This document shows, piece by piece, positions 45,378 to 54,764 of a stretch of DNA of 64,000 bases. The notes beneath the pieces were generated by a model, which saw only the letters and a program-made list of their open reading frames with translations, was not told the DNA's origin and ran no database searches. The position numbers were made by a program, and so were the translations under genes. How positions within the stretch are numbered: the first letter of the stretch is position 1; each line of letters starts with the position of its first letter. The stretch covers positions 1 through 64,000 of the forward strand of contig CALMIR010000185.1 in the NCBI GenBank assembly GCA_937864265.1, written 5' to 3'. The stretch is from an uncultured Saprospirales bacterium (lineage in GTDB: Bacteria; Bacteroidota; Bacteroidia; Chitinophagales; Saprospiraceae).

Positions 45378-46507
45378 TGGATTCATTCATTCCAGTTATA
45401 ATTATAGGTGCCGGCCCTGCCGGGTTGGCTATGGGTGGGCGATTGCGGCAAGCAGGAATCGACTTTATCGTATTGGAGCAGAGCAATGAAGTAGCACATT
45501 CTTGGCACCATCATTACGACCGACTGCATTTGCATACCGTGAAGCAATTTTCACACCTACCGTATTTGCCCTTTCCCGATGATTACCCCCAGTATGTCAG
45601 CCGGCAACAATTGGTGGAATACCTGGAAGCATATGCCCGCCATTTTGACATCCAACCTATCTTTGGAGAAAGTGTGGAGGAAATTTCCCGAAAGGGCACA
45701 CATTGGCGGGTTAGCACAGAAAAGGGCACGCAATATTTGGCAAAGCAAGTTGTTGTTGCCACTGGTGTTAATCGGGTGCCTTATCATCCTCAATTTCCGG
45801 ATCAAGAAGATTTCAATGGCACTATACTACATAGCCGATTTTATAAAAATGCACGTACTTTCGATGGGCAAAAAGTGTTGGTAGTAGGCATGGGAAATAC
45901 GGGTGCCGAAATTGCTTTGGATTTGAGTGAAAATGGAATAGAAGTATTGCTTTCCATTAGAGGACCAGTCAATATCGTGCCGCGCGATTTTTTGGGTATG
46001 CCCACACAGCTCAGCGCGCTTCGTTTGGCAAAACTGCCACATCGACTAGGGGATTGGCTTGGCAGACAGGTACAAAAATTAAGCATAGGGAACCTGGAAA
46101 AATATGGGATCGAACGCCCCTCGATTCCTCCTTCGCGCCAGTTGCGGGAAACCGGCCAAACGCCAGTCATCGATCTCGGCACGGTTGCTCAAGTCAAAGC
46201 GGGCTATATTAAAGTGGTACCAGGAATAGAACATTTTACCCCGAGGGGAGCATTGTTTAAAAATGGAGAAGAGTACGAGTTTGACAGCGTTATTCTAGCT
46301 ACAGGCTATCGGGCACATTTAGAGGATTTTATCCCCAATGTGAGAACGATGCTGAATGATGTGGATGGCCTGCCTAAATCGTCCATTGGTACAGCGGAAT
46401 TTGAAGGGATGTATTTTATCGGTTTCGATAACTTTAAGCCAGGAGGAATAATAGGGGTGATTTTCAAAGAAACAGATATGGTATTGCGAGAAATTCAAAA
46501 AAATTGA
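45377..46507 (+). CDS. FAD-dependent monooxygenase, flavin-containing (FMO/BVMO-like)
   Basis: 376 aa. The N-terminal FAD motif IIIGAGPAGLAMGGRL, the FMO-type FNGTILHSRFY (F-x-G-x3-H-x3-Y pattern), a second dinucleotide motif VLVVGMGNTGAEIAL for NADPH and the ATGYRAH strand are visible. It should hydroxylate or oxygenate a small nucleophile using NADPH and oxygen; substrate unknown. Length fits the compact class. The ATG at 45377 shares a base with the previous stop codon (TAATG), so it depends on translation of the surface-protein gene, an unusual pairing. Confidence 0.85.
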   Translation: MDSFIPVIIIGAGPAGLAMGGRLRQAGIDFIVLEQSNEVAHSWHHHYDRLHLHTVKQFSHLPYLPFPDDYPQYVSRQQLVEYLEAYARHFDIQPIFGESVEEISRKGTHWRVSTEKGTQYLAKQVVVATGVNRVPYHPQFPDQEDFNGTILHSRFYKNARTFDGQKVLVVGMGNTGAEIALDLSENGIEVLLSIRGPVNIVPRDFLGMPTQLSALRLAKLPHRLGDWLGRQVQKLSIGNLEKYGIERPSIPPSRQLRETGQTPVIDLGTVAQVKAGYIKVVPGIEHFTPRGALFKNGEEYEFDSVILATGYRAHLEDFIPNVRTMLNDVDGLPKSSIGTAEFEGMYFIGFDNFKPGGIIGVIFKETDMVLREIQKN

Positions 46508-46626
46508 ATCCTTTTAGTAACCATTTCGTTTAACCTCAAATTAACCCAAAGAAACACCTTGATCAACACTTAATTATGTAACCAATTGTTGAACAAAGGG
46601 AAAATTCCCCTAGCTTACTTAATACT

Positions 46627-47859
46627 ATGTTTAAACCGATACAGCAGGTGGCTGTAGTATGCACCATGTTATGTTGCACCTTTAGTTGCCAGAAAGAACA
46701 ACCTGCCAATATTGAACTTTTGCCGGATGAGATCTATCAGTATTTGGACTTCAACCAAACAGAACTAGAGCCTGAAAACCTGAATGGTTTTGCCAAGCTC
46801 TCCGACCAACTGAAGGACAACAAAGTTATCCTCACAGGAGAATCTCACGCTGTTGCGGCCAATTATATTTTGGAAGAAGCCATGCTGCATTTTCTAGTCG
46901 ATAAAAACTGGCTGGACTATTACATGCCTGAATGGTCTTTTAGTGCCTGTTGGCACCTCAATCGTTATTTGGAAACAGGCAATTCTTCTATACTGAGCAG
47001 GCTATTTTCATACCTGGAAGGTACCTCGTTTTGGACTCGAGACGCCTATGATCATTGGACTCGACTGTACGAATGGAATCAACAGTTGGATGAGGAACAC
47101 AAAATTAAACTGGTTGGCATTGAAATCGAACAACAACCAGATGTAGCTTTGTGGATGTTGAAAGAATTGATCCCAACCAATCAAATACCCAATGAGTTGT
47201 TAGTGCCCTATTATAAATTAGAAGATATGGAGCGCGCCACCCAACCTACCTATGATGAACTGGCCGCCCTGGCGCTTGAAATACAAAACTTATTGAGCAG
47301 TAATACCAGTCTTTACGCCGATTTTTTTGGAGGAAACTGGTCGGATTTGCAATTTCTGCTGGGCAATATCATTAACACAGCTGCGGTAAAAAAGGAATAC
47401 AATTACATAGAAAGAAGAGAGGAGTTGCTTTATCAGAATTTCCTCGTTCAATATACACAGCATGAAGAAGGGAATTGGTTCGGACAATGGGGTTCAAGCC
47501 ATATATATCAAAGTCGGTTCAGTGCGATTGATTGGCTGGCTACCCGGATGAAACGGCAAGAAGATTCTCCTGTGTTTGATCGGGTTTTGTCCATCAATTA
47601 CATTTATTACAACTGTTTTATATTGAAAAAAGAACCCTACCGGGTAGAAGCCTTTTCCAACACTAATTATACCAGTGACTTCAACCAATTGGGTTTGGGC
47701 AACTACACTTTATACAAACTAACAGGGAGCAATTCGCCATTTGAAAACCAGATGATTTGGCTTACCCCACTATTAACGGCTCCCGCTGGCCAAACTACCG
47801 ATTACTTCCAGTATCTTATCAGCATTAAAGGCTCACCGGCGGCTATTGCCCTCTTTTGA
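46627..47859 (+). CDS. erythromycin-esterase-like lipoprotein
   Basis: 410 aa. Lipoprotein signal with lipobox TFSC (CTMLCCTFSCQKE). The domain starts VILTGESHAVAANYILEEAM and continues LDYYMPEWSFSACWHLNRYL and VGIEIEQQPDV, which resembles the erythromycin-esterase fold (the GE-x-x-HG and family-typical NRYxxTG patterns). The second catalytic-type His/Glu set cannot be confirmed by eye. Such proteins hydrolyse macrolide lactones in some cases, but most are of unknown function, and resistance should not be assumed. It ends directly against the convergent acyltransferase gene. Confidence 0.65.
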   Translation: MFKPIQQVAVVCTMLCCTFSCQKEQPANIELLPDEIYQYLDFNQTELEPENLNGFAKLSDQLKDNKVILTGESHAVAANYILEEAMLHFLVDKNWLDYYMPEWSFSACWHLNRYLETGNSSILSRLFSYLEGTSFWTRDAYDHWTRLYEWNQQLDEEHKIKLVGIEIEQQPDVALWMLKELIPTNQIPNELLVPYYKLEDMERATQPTYDELAALALEIQNLLSSNTSLYADFFGGNWSDLQFLLGNIINTAAVKKEYNYIERREELLYQNFLVQYTQHEEGNWFGQWGSSHIYQSRFSAIDWLATRMKRQEDSPVFDRVLSINYIYYNCFILKKEPYRVEAFSNTNYTSDFNQLGLGNYTLYKLTGSNSPFENQMIWLTPLLTAPAGQTTDYFQYLISIKGSPAAIALF

Positions 47860-49149
47860 CTAAACACCTGATTCAAAGAGGCTCAAAATTTCCTGGCGCT
47901 GTAGATGCAGCTCCTCGCGGATGGCTTTTGGTATTTGTGCGGCTTTTCCACTCAGGAAGACGGCTTGCATGAATTCGACAAAATAGATGGCATAATAACC
48001 CAAAACCAGGAGCAGCGGAATGGCTGCTAAAAGCCACCAGGCTTTATAAACCAAAGCCATAACAATCCAACCTATGACATAAAACAAATAAGCCCCTGTT
48101 TGCACCGCCCATTTCACCGGCATCTTGAATTCAACGCTTTTTATACGGGTTCTGGCAATATAATCACCGATCCATTGCGGAGGATAATTCCAAATATAAC
48201 CAATCAGAAAAGGGATAAAACCCAATATAAGCGCCAGCGTATTGAGCCAGGTGTTTTCTCGGGTACCGGCAAATACGCGATCGGTAATGCCATATTGGTG
48301 CAGCATTTGAAAATACTGGTCGGATTTGTTTTTCAAGGTTTCTTTAGTAGCGTCAGCTAATTCATTGAGTTGTCGGGTGACCAGGATTTCACGCTGTAAT
48401 GGCCCGGAGCTATCTGAAATAGCAGGGAATAGAGGGTCTGCATAGTCTGTGCGGTGCATTTGGAGCAATTGCTCGGCCAGGGTATCGTCTGCCGGATTGT
48501 CGATGATGACAATTCTTTCTTCCAGCTTGTTTCTCAAGTCATCGGTAAACTGCTGGAGGCATAGGTTGGCATTTTCTTTGTATTTAGACAAGTACTCGGA
48601 AGCCAGCAGAGGATGTCCAAAATCGATCATTACCTCTGATCGCGGCTGGTCGGCATAGGTGAAATTGACACCTACCGGCACCACATAAACCTCTCCCACA
48701 TGTGGATATTGCTCTAGTGTACCCAATGCAATGCGAGCAGCCCCCTTTTGCAAGGGGCGCAACCTCTTTTCATGGATGCAGCGGCCTTCTGCCAGAATCA
48801 TGATGGTTTTGTGCTCGGATAGTGCCCGGTAGCAGGCATCGAGCGTGGTGTGGTTCTCTTTGACTTTTTCATAGCCACCGTCCTTCATCCGGTAAATCGG
48901 CAGCATGTGCAAATCCTTGAGCAAGGCGCTGAACAATTTCACTTTAAAAAAATCGCCCCGCACTAAAAAATAGAGTGGCCGGTCGAGGTAGCAAGCCAGA
49001 ATACAAGGTTCTAAAAAGGCAGTAGGGTGGTTGGCAGCAAGGATAACTGCCGCATCCTTTGGTATGCGATCGGTGTTAGAAAGGTATATCTTGCGAAAAA
49101 AGGCGCGTTCTCCTAAAGCTGCTATTGGTCTTACTATGGGATAAAGCAT
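47860..49149 (-). CDS. lysophospholipid acyltransferase-family protein
   Basis: 429 aa. The PlsC-type domain (~10-240) contains LAANHPTAFLEP, the family's substrate motif though with Glu in place of the usual Asp and one extra residue of spacing. LVRGDFFKVK and LAEGRCIHEKRLRPLQKGA follow as the glycerol-phosphate-binding blocks. The C-terminal third has about three hydrophobic segments (LALILGFIPFLIGYIWN, GAYLFYVIGWIVMAL, WWLLAAIPLLLVLGYYAIYF). It would acylate a lysophospholipid or another hydroxylated lipid at the inner membrane. An exact -7 box is 24 bases upstream. It converges on the esterase-like gene without a gap. Confidence 0.8.
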   Translation of the reverse strand: MLYPIVRPIAALGERAFFRKIYLSNTDRIPKDAAVILAANHPTAFLEPCILACYLDRPLYFLVRGDFFKVKLFSALLKDLHMLPIYRMKDGGYEKVKENHTTLDACYRALSEHKTIMILAEGRCIHEKRLRPLQKGAARIALGTLEQYPHVGEVYVVPVGVNFTYADQPRSEVMIDFGHPLLASEYLSKYKENANLCLQQFTDDLRNKLEERIVIIDNPADDTLAEQLLQMHRTDYADPLFPAISDSSGPLQREILVTRQLNELADATKETLKNKSDQYFQMLHQYGITDRVFAGTRENTWLNTLALILGFIPFLIGYIWNYPPQWIGDYIARTRIKSVEFKMPVKWAVQTGAYLFYVIGWIVMALVYKAWWLLAAIPLLLVLGYYAIYFVEFMQAVFLSGKAAQIPKAIREELHLQRQEILSLFESGV

Positions 49150-49172
49150 GTGCTTACAGATTGTTCAAGCGA

Positions 49173-49180
49173 CAAAGCTA
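49173..49180 (-). promoter_or_regulatory. -7 box of the acyltransferase gene
   Basis: Minus-strand TAGCTTTG is an exact TAnnTTTG match, 23 bases before the ATG at 49149. Confidence 0.45.
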
Positions 49181-49223
49181 CGTTTTTTCGCAAAATGTGG
49201 ATAATATGAGCCTATTTGGTTAG

Positions 49224-50471
49224 TTATTCATAGTTCAATCTTTCCGCTATCGCCTCACCTGCGATCCAGCCCCCTGTCCAAGCCGCTTGAAAGTTAAAAC
49301 CTCCGGTGATGGCATCTATATTGAGCACTTCTCCGGCAAAAAACAATGATGGAAAAAGCTTGCTTTGAAAAGTTTTGAAATTCACTTCCCGCAAATCTAC
49401 CCCCCCGGCAGTGACAAACTCTTCTTTGAAGGTGCTCTTGCCGTTTACTTCAAAACGCGCTTGAGTTAATTCATCGCATAACTGCTGGATTAATTTATTG
49501 CTCAATGCCGCCCAACGCAGACTTTCACTAATACCAATATTGAAGGCCAAGCTGCGCCATAGGCGCATCGGCATGCCAAATTGGGCTTGCGCCAAAACCA
49601 GTTTTTTAGCAAAATCTTGCCTGAATGCTTCCAACTTTTCACGCACAAGGGTTGGATTTTGTCCCAGCCAATTCACTTGAAGTGTAAATTGGTACTTGCG
49701 CTGTGCCAATTCCCGTGCCCCCCAAGCTGATAGGCGCAAAATAGCCGGACCGCTGAGACCCCAATGAGTGATCAATAAAGGGCCATTGGCCTGTAGTTTA
49801 GTGCCAGATATTGAAAGTGAGGTATTGGGCATGGACAGCCCCGGAAGTTCGCGGATGCGCTTATCCGGGATATTAAACGTGAATAGAGAAGGAACTGGTT
49901 CGACGATGGTATGCCCCAATTGTTCTATTAACTGCCACATGGCTGGGCTGCTACCCGTTGCCACCAGAACGGCATCGGCTTCAAACAGTTGGTTTTTGGT
50001 GTGAATCTGCCATCGTTTTTGAGTTTCTGAAGGAGGAATCAGTTGATGTACGCGATGATGTAGCACCACATTTACGCCATATTTTCGAACTTGCCCTACT
50101 AGACAATCGATGACACTTTGAGAACTATCCGACACAGGGAACATCCGGCCATCGTCTTCTATTTTGGTAGGCACGCCCCGTTTTTCAAACCATTCAACGG
50201 TATCACCTGAACAAAAACGGTGAAACGGACCGATCAATTCCCGCTCGCCGCGCGGGTAAAATTTGGCCAGTTCTTTGGGAATAAAACAGGCATGCGTCAG
50301 GTTGCAGCGCCCGCCGCCTGATATTTTTACTTTGCTGAGTACTTCTTTTCCCGCTTCCAAAATAGTGATCGAAGCCTCCGGATTAAGCTCTGCACTTCGT
50401 ATGGCTGCAAAAAAGCCTGCAGCACCCCCGCCTATGATGATGATTTTTTTCGACACCCTGTTTGATGGCAA
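49224..50471 (-). CDS. NAD(P)/FAD-dependent oxidoreductase, HI0933/BaiN-like
   Basis: 415 aa. FAD-binding N-terminus KKIIIIGGGAAGFFAAIRSA, the VKISGGGRCNLTHAC motif characteristic of the HI0933/YhiN/BaiN family, VLVATGSSPAMWQL, and the C-terminal FAGEVLNIDAITGGFNFQAA. Members are cytoplasmic flavoproteins; a bile-acid dehydrogenase role is established for only one subgroup, so function here is open. No partner gene is adjacent. Confidence 0.88.
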   Translation of the reverse strand: MPSNRVSKKIIIIGGGAAGFFAAIRSAELNPEASITILEAGKEVLSKVKISGGGRCNLTHACFIPKELAKFYPRGERELIGPFHRFCSGDTVEWFEKRGVPTKIEDDGRMFPVSDSSQSVIDCLVGQVRKYGVNVVLHHRVHQLIPPSETQKRWQIHTKNQLFEADAVLVATGSSPAMWQLIEQLGHTIVEPVPSLFTFNIPDKRIRELPGLSMPNTSLSISGTKLQANGPLLITHWGLSGPAILRLSAWGARELAQRKYQFTLQVNWLGQNPTLVREKLEAFRQDFAKKLVLAQAQFGMPMRLWRSLAFNIGISESLRWAALSNKLIQQLCDELTQARFEVNGKSTFKEEFVTAGGVDLREVNFKTFQSKLFPSLFFAGEVLNIDAITGGFNFQAAWTGGWIAGEAIAERLNYE

Positions 50472-50655
50472 TTAGAACAGCAAAAAGAAAACGCTGCAAA
50501 ATAGGCAAATTACCTCAATCTTCTACATATAAGCGAGGGTGTATGGGGAGCGTTTTAGGCATGATTAACAGGATTCACTGGACGAGAGCTGGGGCGTGTG
50601 GTGGCTTTTGGCCTAGGCTTGCCTATTGCCGCCTACCATAGTTGCGCTTGGCCAT

Positions 50656-51873
50656 TTAAAAGCTCCCAAATCCATTCACCTGATCGGCAGGCCATTCTTC
50701 AACTACGGGCGTTTTCTTTTCTGGAATGCTAAAATAGCGCAATAAAGCACTGACGGGATAGACCGCATCGGCAAGCTGAACTAAAAAGTCTGCATCATGC
50801 TTCATGGAAATAACGGGCTCGTCGTCCAACAAGCCATCCCCGTTGCGGTCGAACAGTGGGCAGCCTTCACGGTACAAAGGCCCTGCCAACCCCGGACAGC
50901 AGTCGAGGTAATCGGCCAAGGTGTCATCGTCTCTATCGGGGCAACCCAATGCCTTGAGCGAACCAAAGCGCATAGGGCAATCGTCTTCCCAATCGGCTAA
51001 GCCATCTTGGTCGCTATCTGGGCAGCCATTTAGCTTGGGCAAGCCAGCCAGTGCAGGGCAAACGTCCTCCAAGTCTTCTACACCATCACCGTCCTGATCC
51101 GGGCAACCGAAAGCTGAAATGGCGCCGGTAATGAGCGGGCAAGCATCTTCTTCATCGGCAATACCATCTTTGTCTGAATCCTTTGCGGTAAATCGGATGA
51201 TCAATCCCAAACGGACAAACGAAACCCAGTCTTTTTTATTCGGATTGCCAGACTGGCTAACCCCATCCAAATAATCGCTAAAGCCCGTTTGTATGCCCAA
51301 ATCCAGGCTCAATGCCGTACGTGGGGTAAAATCCTGTTTTAGTCCCAAGCCAAAATTTAGTACAGGAAGCAGATGTGGGTAATCGGTTTGCTGATCCCGC
51401 GCTATTTTTTCGATCAGTTGATCAATACTGTTTTTTTGAAAATTGCTGTTCACTTCCAGCAATTGAACACCGCCGGAAGCAAAAATATATGGCGAAGTGA
51501 TACTTCGATACGTGTAGGGGGCCGGATATCGCTTTTTGCCCAATGGCTCCCAGCGCAATCCGATTTCTCCCTGTCCGGCCAGTGCATCAAAACTGAACTG
51601 TCGTGCCTGAAAACCAGTGCCACCTTTTCCAAGGTCGGTTCCTGCCCACTGCATACCGCCAAGTGCTAAACGCAAACTCCATTGCTGATTGAAAAAATAA
51701 TGCCCACTAAGACCATAAGCGGCTTTAGCAGTGGACAAGTCTGGTAAGTTGCTTCCAGCCAAATCGCCCTGATAGATCGCTCCCCCTATGTAAAAACCGC
51801 CCTCCCATTTGGGTTGTGCCAACAAACTCAGGGGAATTAAGCTCAGGCACAGACTCATAGTATATAGCCTCAT
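50656..51873 (-). CDS. outer-membrane beta-barrel protein with thrombospondin type 3 repeats
   Basis: 405 aa. Signal peptide LCLSLIPLSLLAQ, then a beta-barrel domain of the DUF6089/porin-like type (~20-225; GGFYIGGAIYQGDLAGS). This is followed by about five calcium-binding TSP3-type repeats (~230-350) of the form D-x-D-x-D-G-x-x-D-x-x-D-x-CP. The usual C-terminal OmpA peptidoglycan-binding domain is absent. The last ~45 residues are unrelated. It is likely an outer-membrane structural protein. The 424-base gap upstream carries two hairpins. Confidence 0.8.
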   Translation of the reverse strand: MRLYTMSLCLSLIPLSLLAQPKWEGGFYIGGAIYQGDLAGSNLPDLSTAKAAYGLSGHYFFNQQWSLRLALGGMQWAGTDLGKGGTGFQARQFSFDALAGQGEIGLRWEPLGKKRYPAPYTYRSITSPYIFASGGVQLLEVNSNFQKNSIDQLIEKIARDQQTDYPHLLPVLNFGLGLKQDFTPRTALSLDLGIQTGFSDYLDGVSQSGNPNKKDWVSFVRLGLIIRFTAKDSDKDGIADEEDACPLITGAISAFGCPDQDGDGVEDLEDVCPALAGLPKLNGCPDSDQDGLADWEDDCPMRFGSLKALGCPDRDDDTLADYLDCCPGLAGPLYREGCPLFDRNGDGLLDDEPVISMKHDADFLVQLADAVYPVSALLRYFSIPEKKTPVVEEWPADQVNGFGSF

Positions 51874-52090
51874 TACACCACTTTTTTTAGTGTGTAGATA
51901 GTTTTGGTTGTATATATAAGGCGATGGCTAAGTGTTGTTTGAATAGGTAAATTCGGTAGTGGTAGATGTAGTTTGTTCTACTGTGCAGCGTTTTCTTGGG
52001 CGAAAAGTACAAAAAAAATATTTATAAAAGAAATGTAACTATTTGAAAGGCTTTAAATGAGCCAATAATTCATCAATAGGGGGGATAATG

Positions 52091-52127
52091 GAATAGAAAG
52101 CGCCGGGCAGTAAGGCGCTTTCTATTC
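52091..52127. other. perfect 14-base hairpin of unknown role
   Basis: Arms 52091-52104 and 52114-52127 pair perfectly around a nine-base loop. There is no T run on either strand, and an intrinsic terminator already lies on its nrdA side. It could be an attenuator or processing site in the leader of the TSP3-repeat protein gene. Confidence 0.5.
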
Positions 52128-52153
52128 ATAATCGTACGCCCATGCTAGGCGCA

Positions 52154-52190
52154 CAAAAAAAAGGCGGACAACAATTCGTCATCCACCTTT
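52154..52190 (-). terminator. intrinsic terminator of nrdBA
   Basis: On the minus strand, a 13-pair stem (52190-52178 with 52172-52160, three G-T pairs) is followed directly by a run of T. It lies about 110 bases after the nrdA stop. Confidence 0.7.
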
Positions 52191-52297
52191 AGCATCAGCA
52201 AGTTAACCTATGCAAAAGTGCATTGGCCGGATTTTGCAGCATAAAAAAAACTGCAAATCCTATTTAGAAAGAGAAAAGCCGGTTTAGTACCTTACGC

Positions 52298-54685
52298 TCA
52301 ACTTCCGCAAGACAAGCAATCCGGATCATCCAGGTTGCAGATCTTGCCTTCCATTTCAGCAGGCAGCTCTTCAAAAAGGGGCTGTTCGTCGCCAGCAGCG
52401 ACAGCCGCCGCCTTGGCTTCTGCTTTAACGGTAAACTTAATGGGATCGACAGCCGCCTTACTGCGCAAGTAATACATACCTGTTTTAAGGCCTTTTGACC
52501 AGGCATAAAAGTGCATAGACGACAGTTTTCCAAAGTTCGGATTTTCCAAAAATAGGTTCATGCTCTGACTTTGGCAGATGAAAGCACCGCGGTCGGCAGC
52601 CAGGTCTATGATGGCCTTCTGGCTAATTTCCCAAACGGTTTTGTACAATGCTTTCAGTTCATCGGGTATGCCTTCGATGTTTTGGATAGATCCATTTTCT
52701 GCCATCAACCGGTGGCGCATGTTTTCATCCCACAAGCCCAGGCGGATCAGGTCTTTTAGCAAATGCTTGTTGACCACAATAAACTCACCTGAAAGGGTGC
52801 GGCGGTTGTAGATGTTCGAAGTGTAAGGTTCAAAGCATTCGTTGTTGCCGAGAATTTGAGAAGTGGACGCAGTAGGCATCGGTGCCAAGAGCAAGCTATT
52901 GCGCAGGCCGTGGGTTTTGATTTTAGCCTTCAATTCGGCCCAATCCCAACGGCTACTAGGGGTTACATCCCACATATCATATTGCAATATGCCTTGGCTG
53001 GCCGGCGACCCTTCAAAAGTAGCATAGGCGCCGTCTTTTTTCGCCAACTTATTGGATTCAGTGAGCGCTGCAAAGTAAATGGTTTCAAAAATATCGCGGT
53101 TCAATTGTTTGGCTTCCGGGCTATCGAAAGGCATGCGCATTAGGATAAAAGCATCGGCCAAACCCTGAACGCCTATCCCTATCGGACGGTGGCGCATGTT
53201 GGAATTACGAGCCTCTGGAATAGGGTAGTAGTTGATGTCAATTACTTTGTTGAGGTTGCGAGTCACCACGCGAGTGATTTCAAACAAGCGCTCAAAATCA
53301 AAAGTAAGCTTGTCTTCGTTCACAAACTTGGACAAGGAAATGGAAGCCAGGTTGCAAACGGCTACCTCATCTGCTGAGGTGTATTCCATGATTTCCGTAC
53401 AAAGGTTGCTGGAACGGATCGTACCCAGGTTTTTCTGGTTGGACTTTTTGTTGGCGGCATCTTTGTATAAAATATAAGGCGTACCGGTTTCAATTTGAGC
53501 ATCCAGTATGGCAAACCAGAGGTCTTGCGCTTTCATTACTTTCCTTGCGCGGCTTTCCTGCTCATAACGGTGGTACAAGGCTTCAAATTCACCGCCGTAG
53601 GTATCGTATAGTCCCGGTGCTTCATTCGGGCAAAACAGTGACCAGTCTCCATTTTCTTTAACCCGCTCCATGAACAAATCCGGAATCCACATGGCATAGA
53701 ACAGGTCGCGTGCCCGGAGTTCTTCCTTGCCGTGGTTCTTTTTCAAATCTAGAAACTCCAACAAATCGGCGTGCCAGGGTTCCAGGTAGATCGCGAAAGC
53801 TCCTTTGCGTTTGCCTCCGCCTTGATCTACATAACGTGCGGTATCGTTATACACTTTCAGCATCGGAATGATACCGTTGGAAGTACCACCAGTGCCTTTA
53901 ATGTAGCTGCCTTTGGCGCGGATGTTGTGGATGCTCAAGCCAATGCCCCCAGCAGATTGGGAGATTTTAGCGCAACGGCTCAGGGTTTCAAATATACCAG
54001 AAATACTGTCTTCCGTCACACTGAGCAGGAAGCAGGAGGACAACTGAGGTTTAGGAGTACCGGCATTGAATAGGGTAGGTGTGGCGTGGATAAACCACTT
54101 TTCCGACATCAGGTGATAGGTTTCGACTGCCGCCTCTATGTCGTTGCCATGAATGCCCAGAGCGGTGCGCATGATCATGTGTTGTGGACGTTCTACCACC
54201 TTGCCTTCCATACGCAGCAAATAGGAGCGCTCCAGGGTTTTGAAACCGAAGTAGTCGAAGCTATAATCGCGGTCGTAAATGATGGTAGAGTCCAATTTGT
54301 CCTTGTGGCGCTGGATGATGTTGTTGATTTCGTCACTGATCAACCCTGCGGGTTCTCCCGACTTAGGGTCAATGTAGTGGTAGAGTGCCTTCATCGTACG
54401 AGAGAAGGACTTATTCGTATTCTTATGCAGGTTGGAAACAGCGATTCGTGCAGCCAAAATGGCGTAGTCGGGGTGATCGGCAGCCATAGATGCGGCTGTT
54501 TCAGCTGCCAGGTTGTCCAATTCTGTAGTTGTGACCCCATCGTATAAACCCTGGATCACTTTTTTAGCTATTTCAATGTGCTTGACGTATTCAGTGTCTA
54601 GTCCGTAGCACAATTTTTTGACCCTTGCGGTGATTTTGTCAAAACTGACATCTTCTCTGTTGCCGCTTCTTTTAATGACTTGCAT
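52298..54685 (-). CDS. nrdA: class Ia ribonucleoside-diphosphate reductase alpha subunit
   Basis: 795 aa. It reduces ribonucleoside diphosphates to deoxy forms. An N-terminal ATP-cone (~1-90; [20 protein letters not shown]) provides dATP control. Core motifs include [29 protein letters not shown] with the active-site Cys, and [19 protein letters not shown]. The C-terminal redox pair is in CLSCGS. It partners with NrdB, encoded 79 bases upstream in the same direction (order nrdB-nrdA). A DnaA-box cluster lies upstream of the pair. Confidence 0.95.
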   Translation of the reverse strand: MQVIKRSGNREDVSFDKITARVKKLCYGLDTEYVKHIEIAKKVIQGLYDGVTTTELDNLAAETAASMAADHPDYAILAARIAVSNLHKNTNKSFSRTMKALYHYIDPKSGEPAGLISDEINNIIQRHKDKLDSTIIYDRDYSFDYFGFKTLERSYLLRMEGKVVERPQHMIMRTALGIHGNDIEAAVETYHLMSEKWFIHATPTLFNAGTPKPQLSSCFLLSVTEDSISGIFETLSRCAKISQSAGGIGLSIHNIRAKGSYIKGTGGTSNGIIPMLKVYNDTARYVDQGGGKRKGAFAIYLEPWHADLLEFLDLKKNHGKEELRARDLFYAMWIPDLFMERVKENGDWSLFCPNEAPGLYDTYGGEFEALYHRYEQESRARKVMKAQDLWFAILDAQIETGTPYILYKDAANKKSNQKNLGTIRSSNLCTEIMEYTSADEVAVCNLASISLSKFVNEDKLTFDFERLFEITRVVTRNLNKVIDINYYPIPEARNSNMRHRPIGIGVQGLADAFILMRMPFDSPEAKQLNRDIFETIYFAALTESNKLAKKDGAYATFEGSPASQGILQYDMWDVTPSSRWDWAELKAKIKTHGLRNSLLLAPMPTASTSQILGNNECFEPYTSNIYNRRTLSGEFIVVNKHLLKDLIRLGLWDENMRHRLMAENGSIQNIEGIPDELKALYKTVWEISQKAIIDLAADRGAFICQSQSMNLFLENPNFGKLSSMHFYAWSKGLKTGMYYLRSKAAVDPIKFTVKAEAKAAAVAAGDEQPLFEELPAEMEGKICNLDDPDCLSCGS

Positions 54686-54764
54686 GGCTATTTTTTTGTG
54701 GAATTATGGTTGAAATAATCTTGTTCTCGAATTGGGGCGACCGATTTTAGCCGGCCGCCTGCTC

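Noticed and set aside
46627-47859. A macrolide resistance gene
   Set aside because: Only fold-level similarity is visible, and the lipoprotein location differs from known resistance esterases.
54086-54547. A 153-codon plus-strand frame inside nrdA
   Set aside because: It is the complement of a strongly conserved gene; no independent motif was found.
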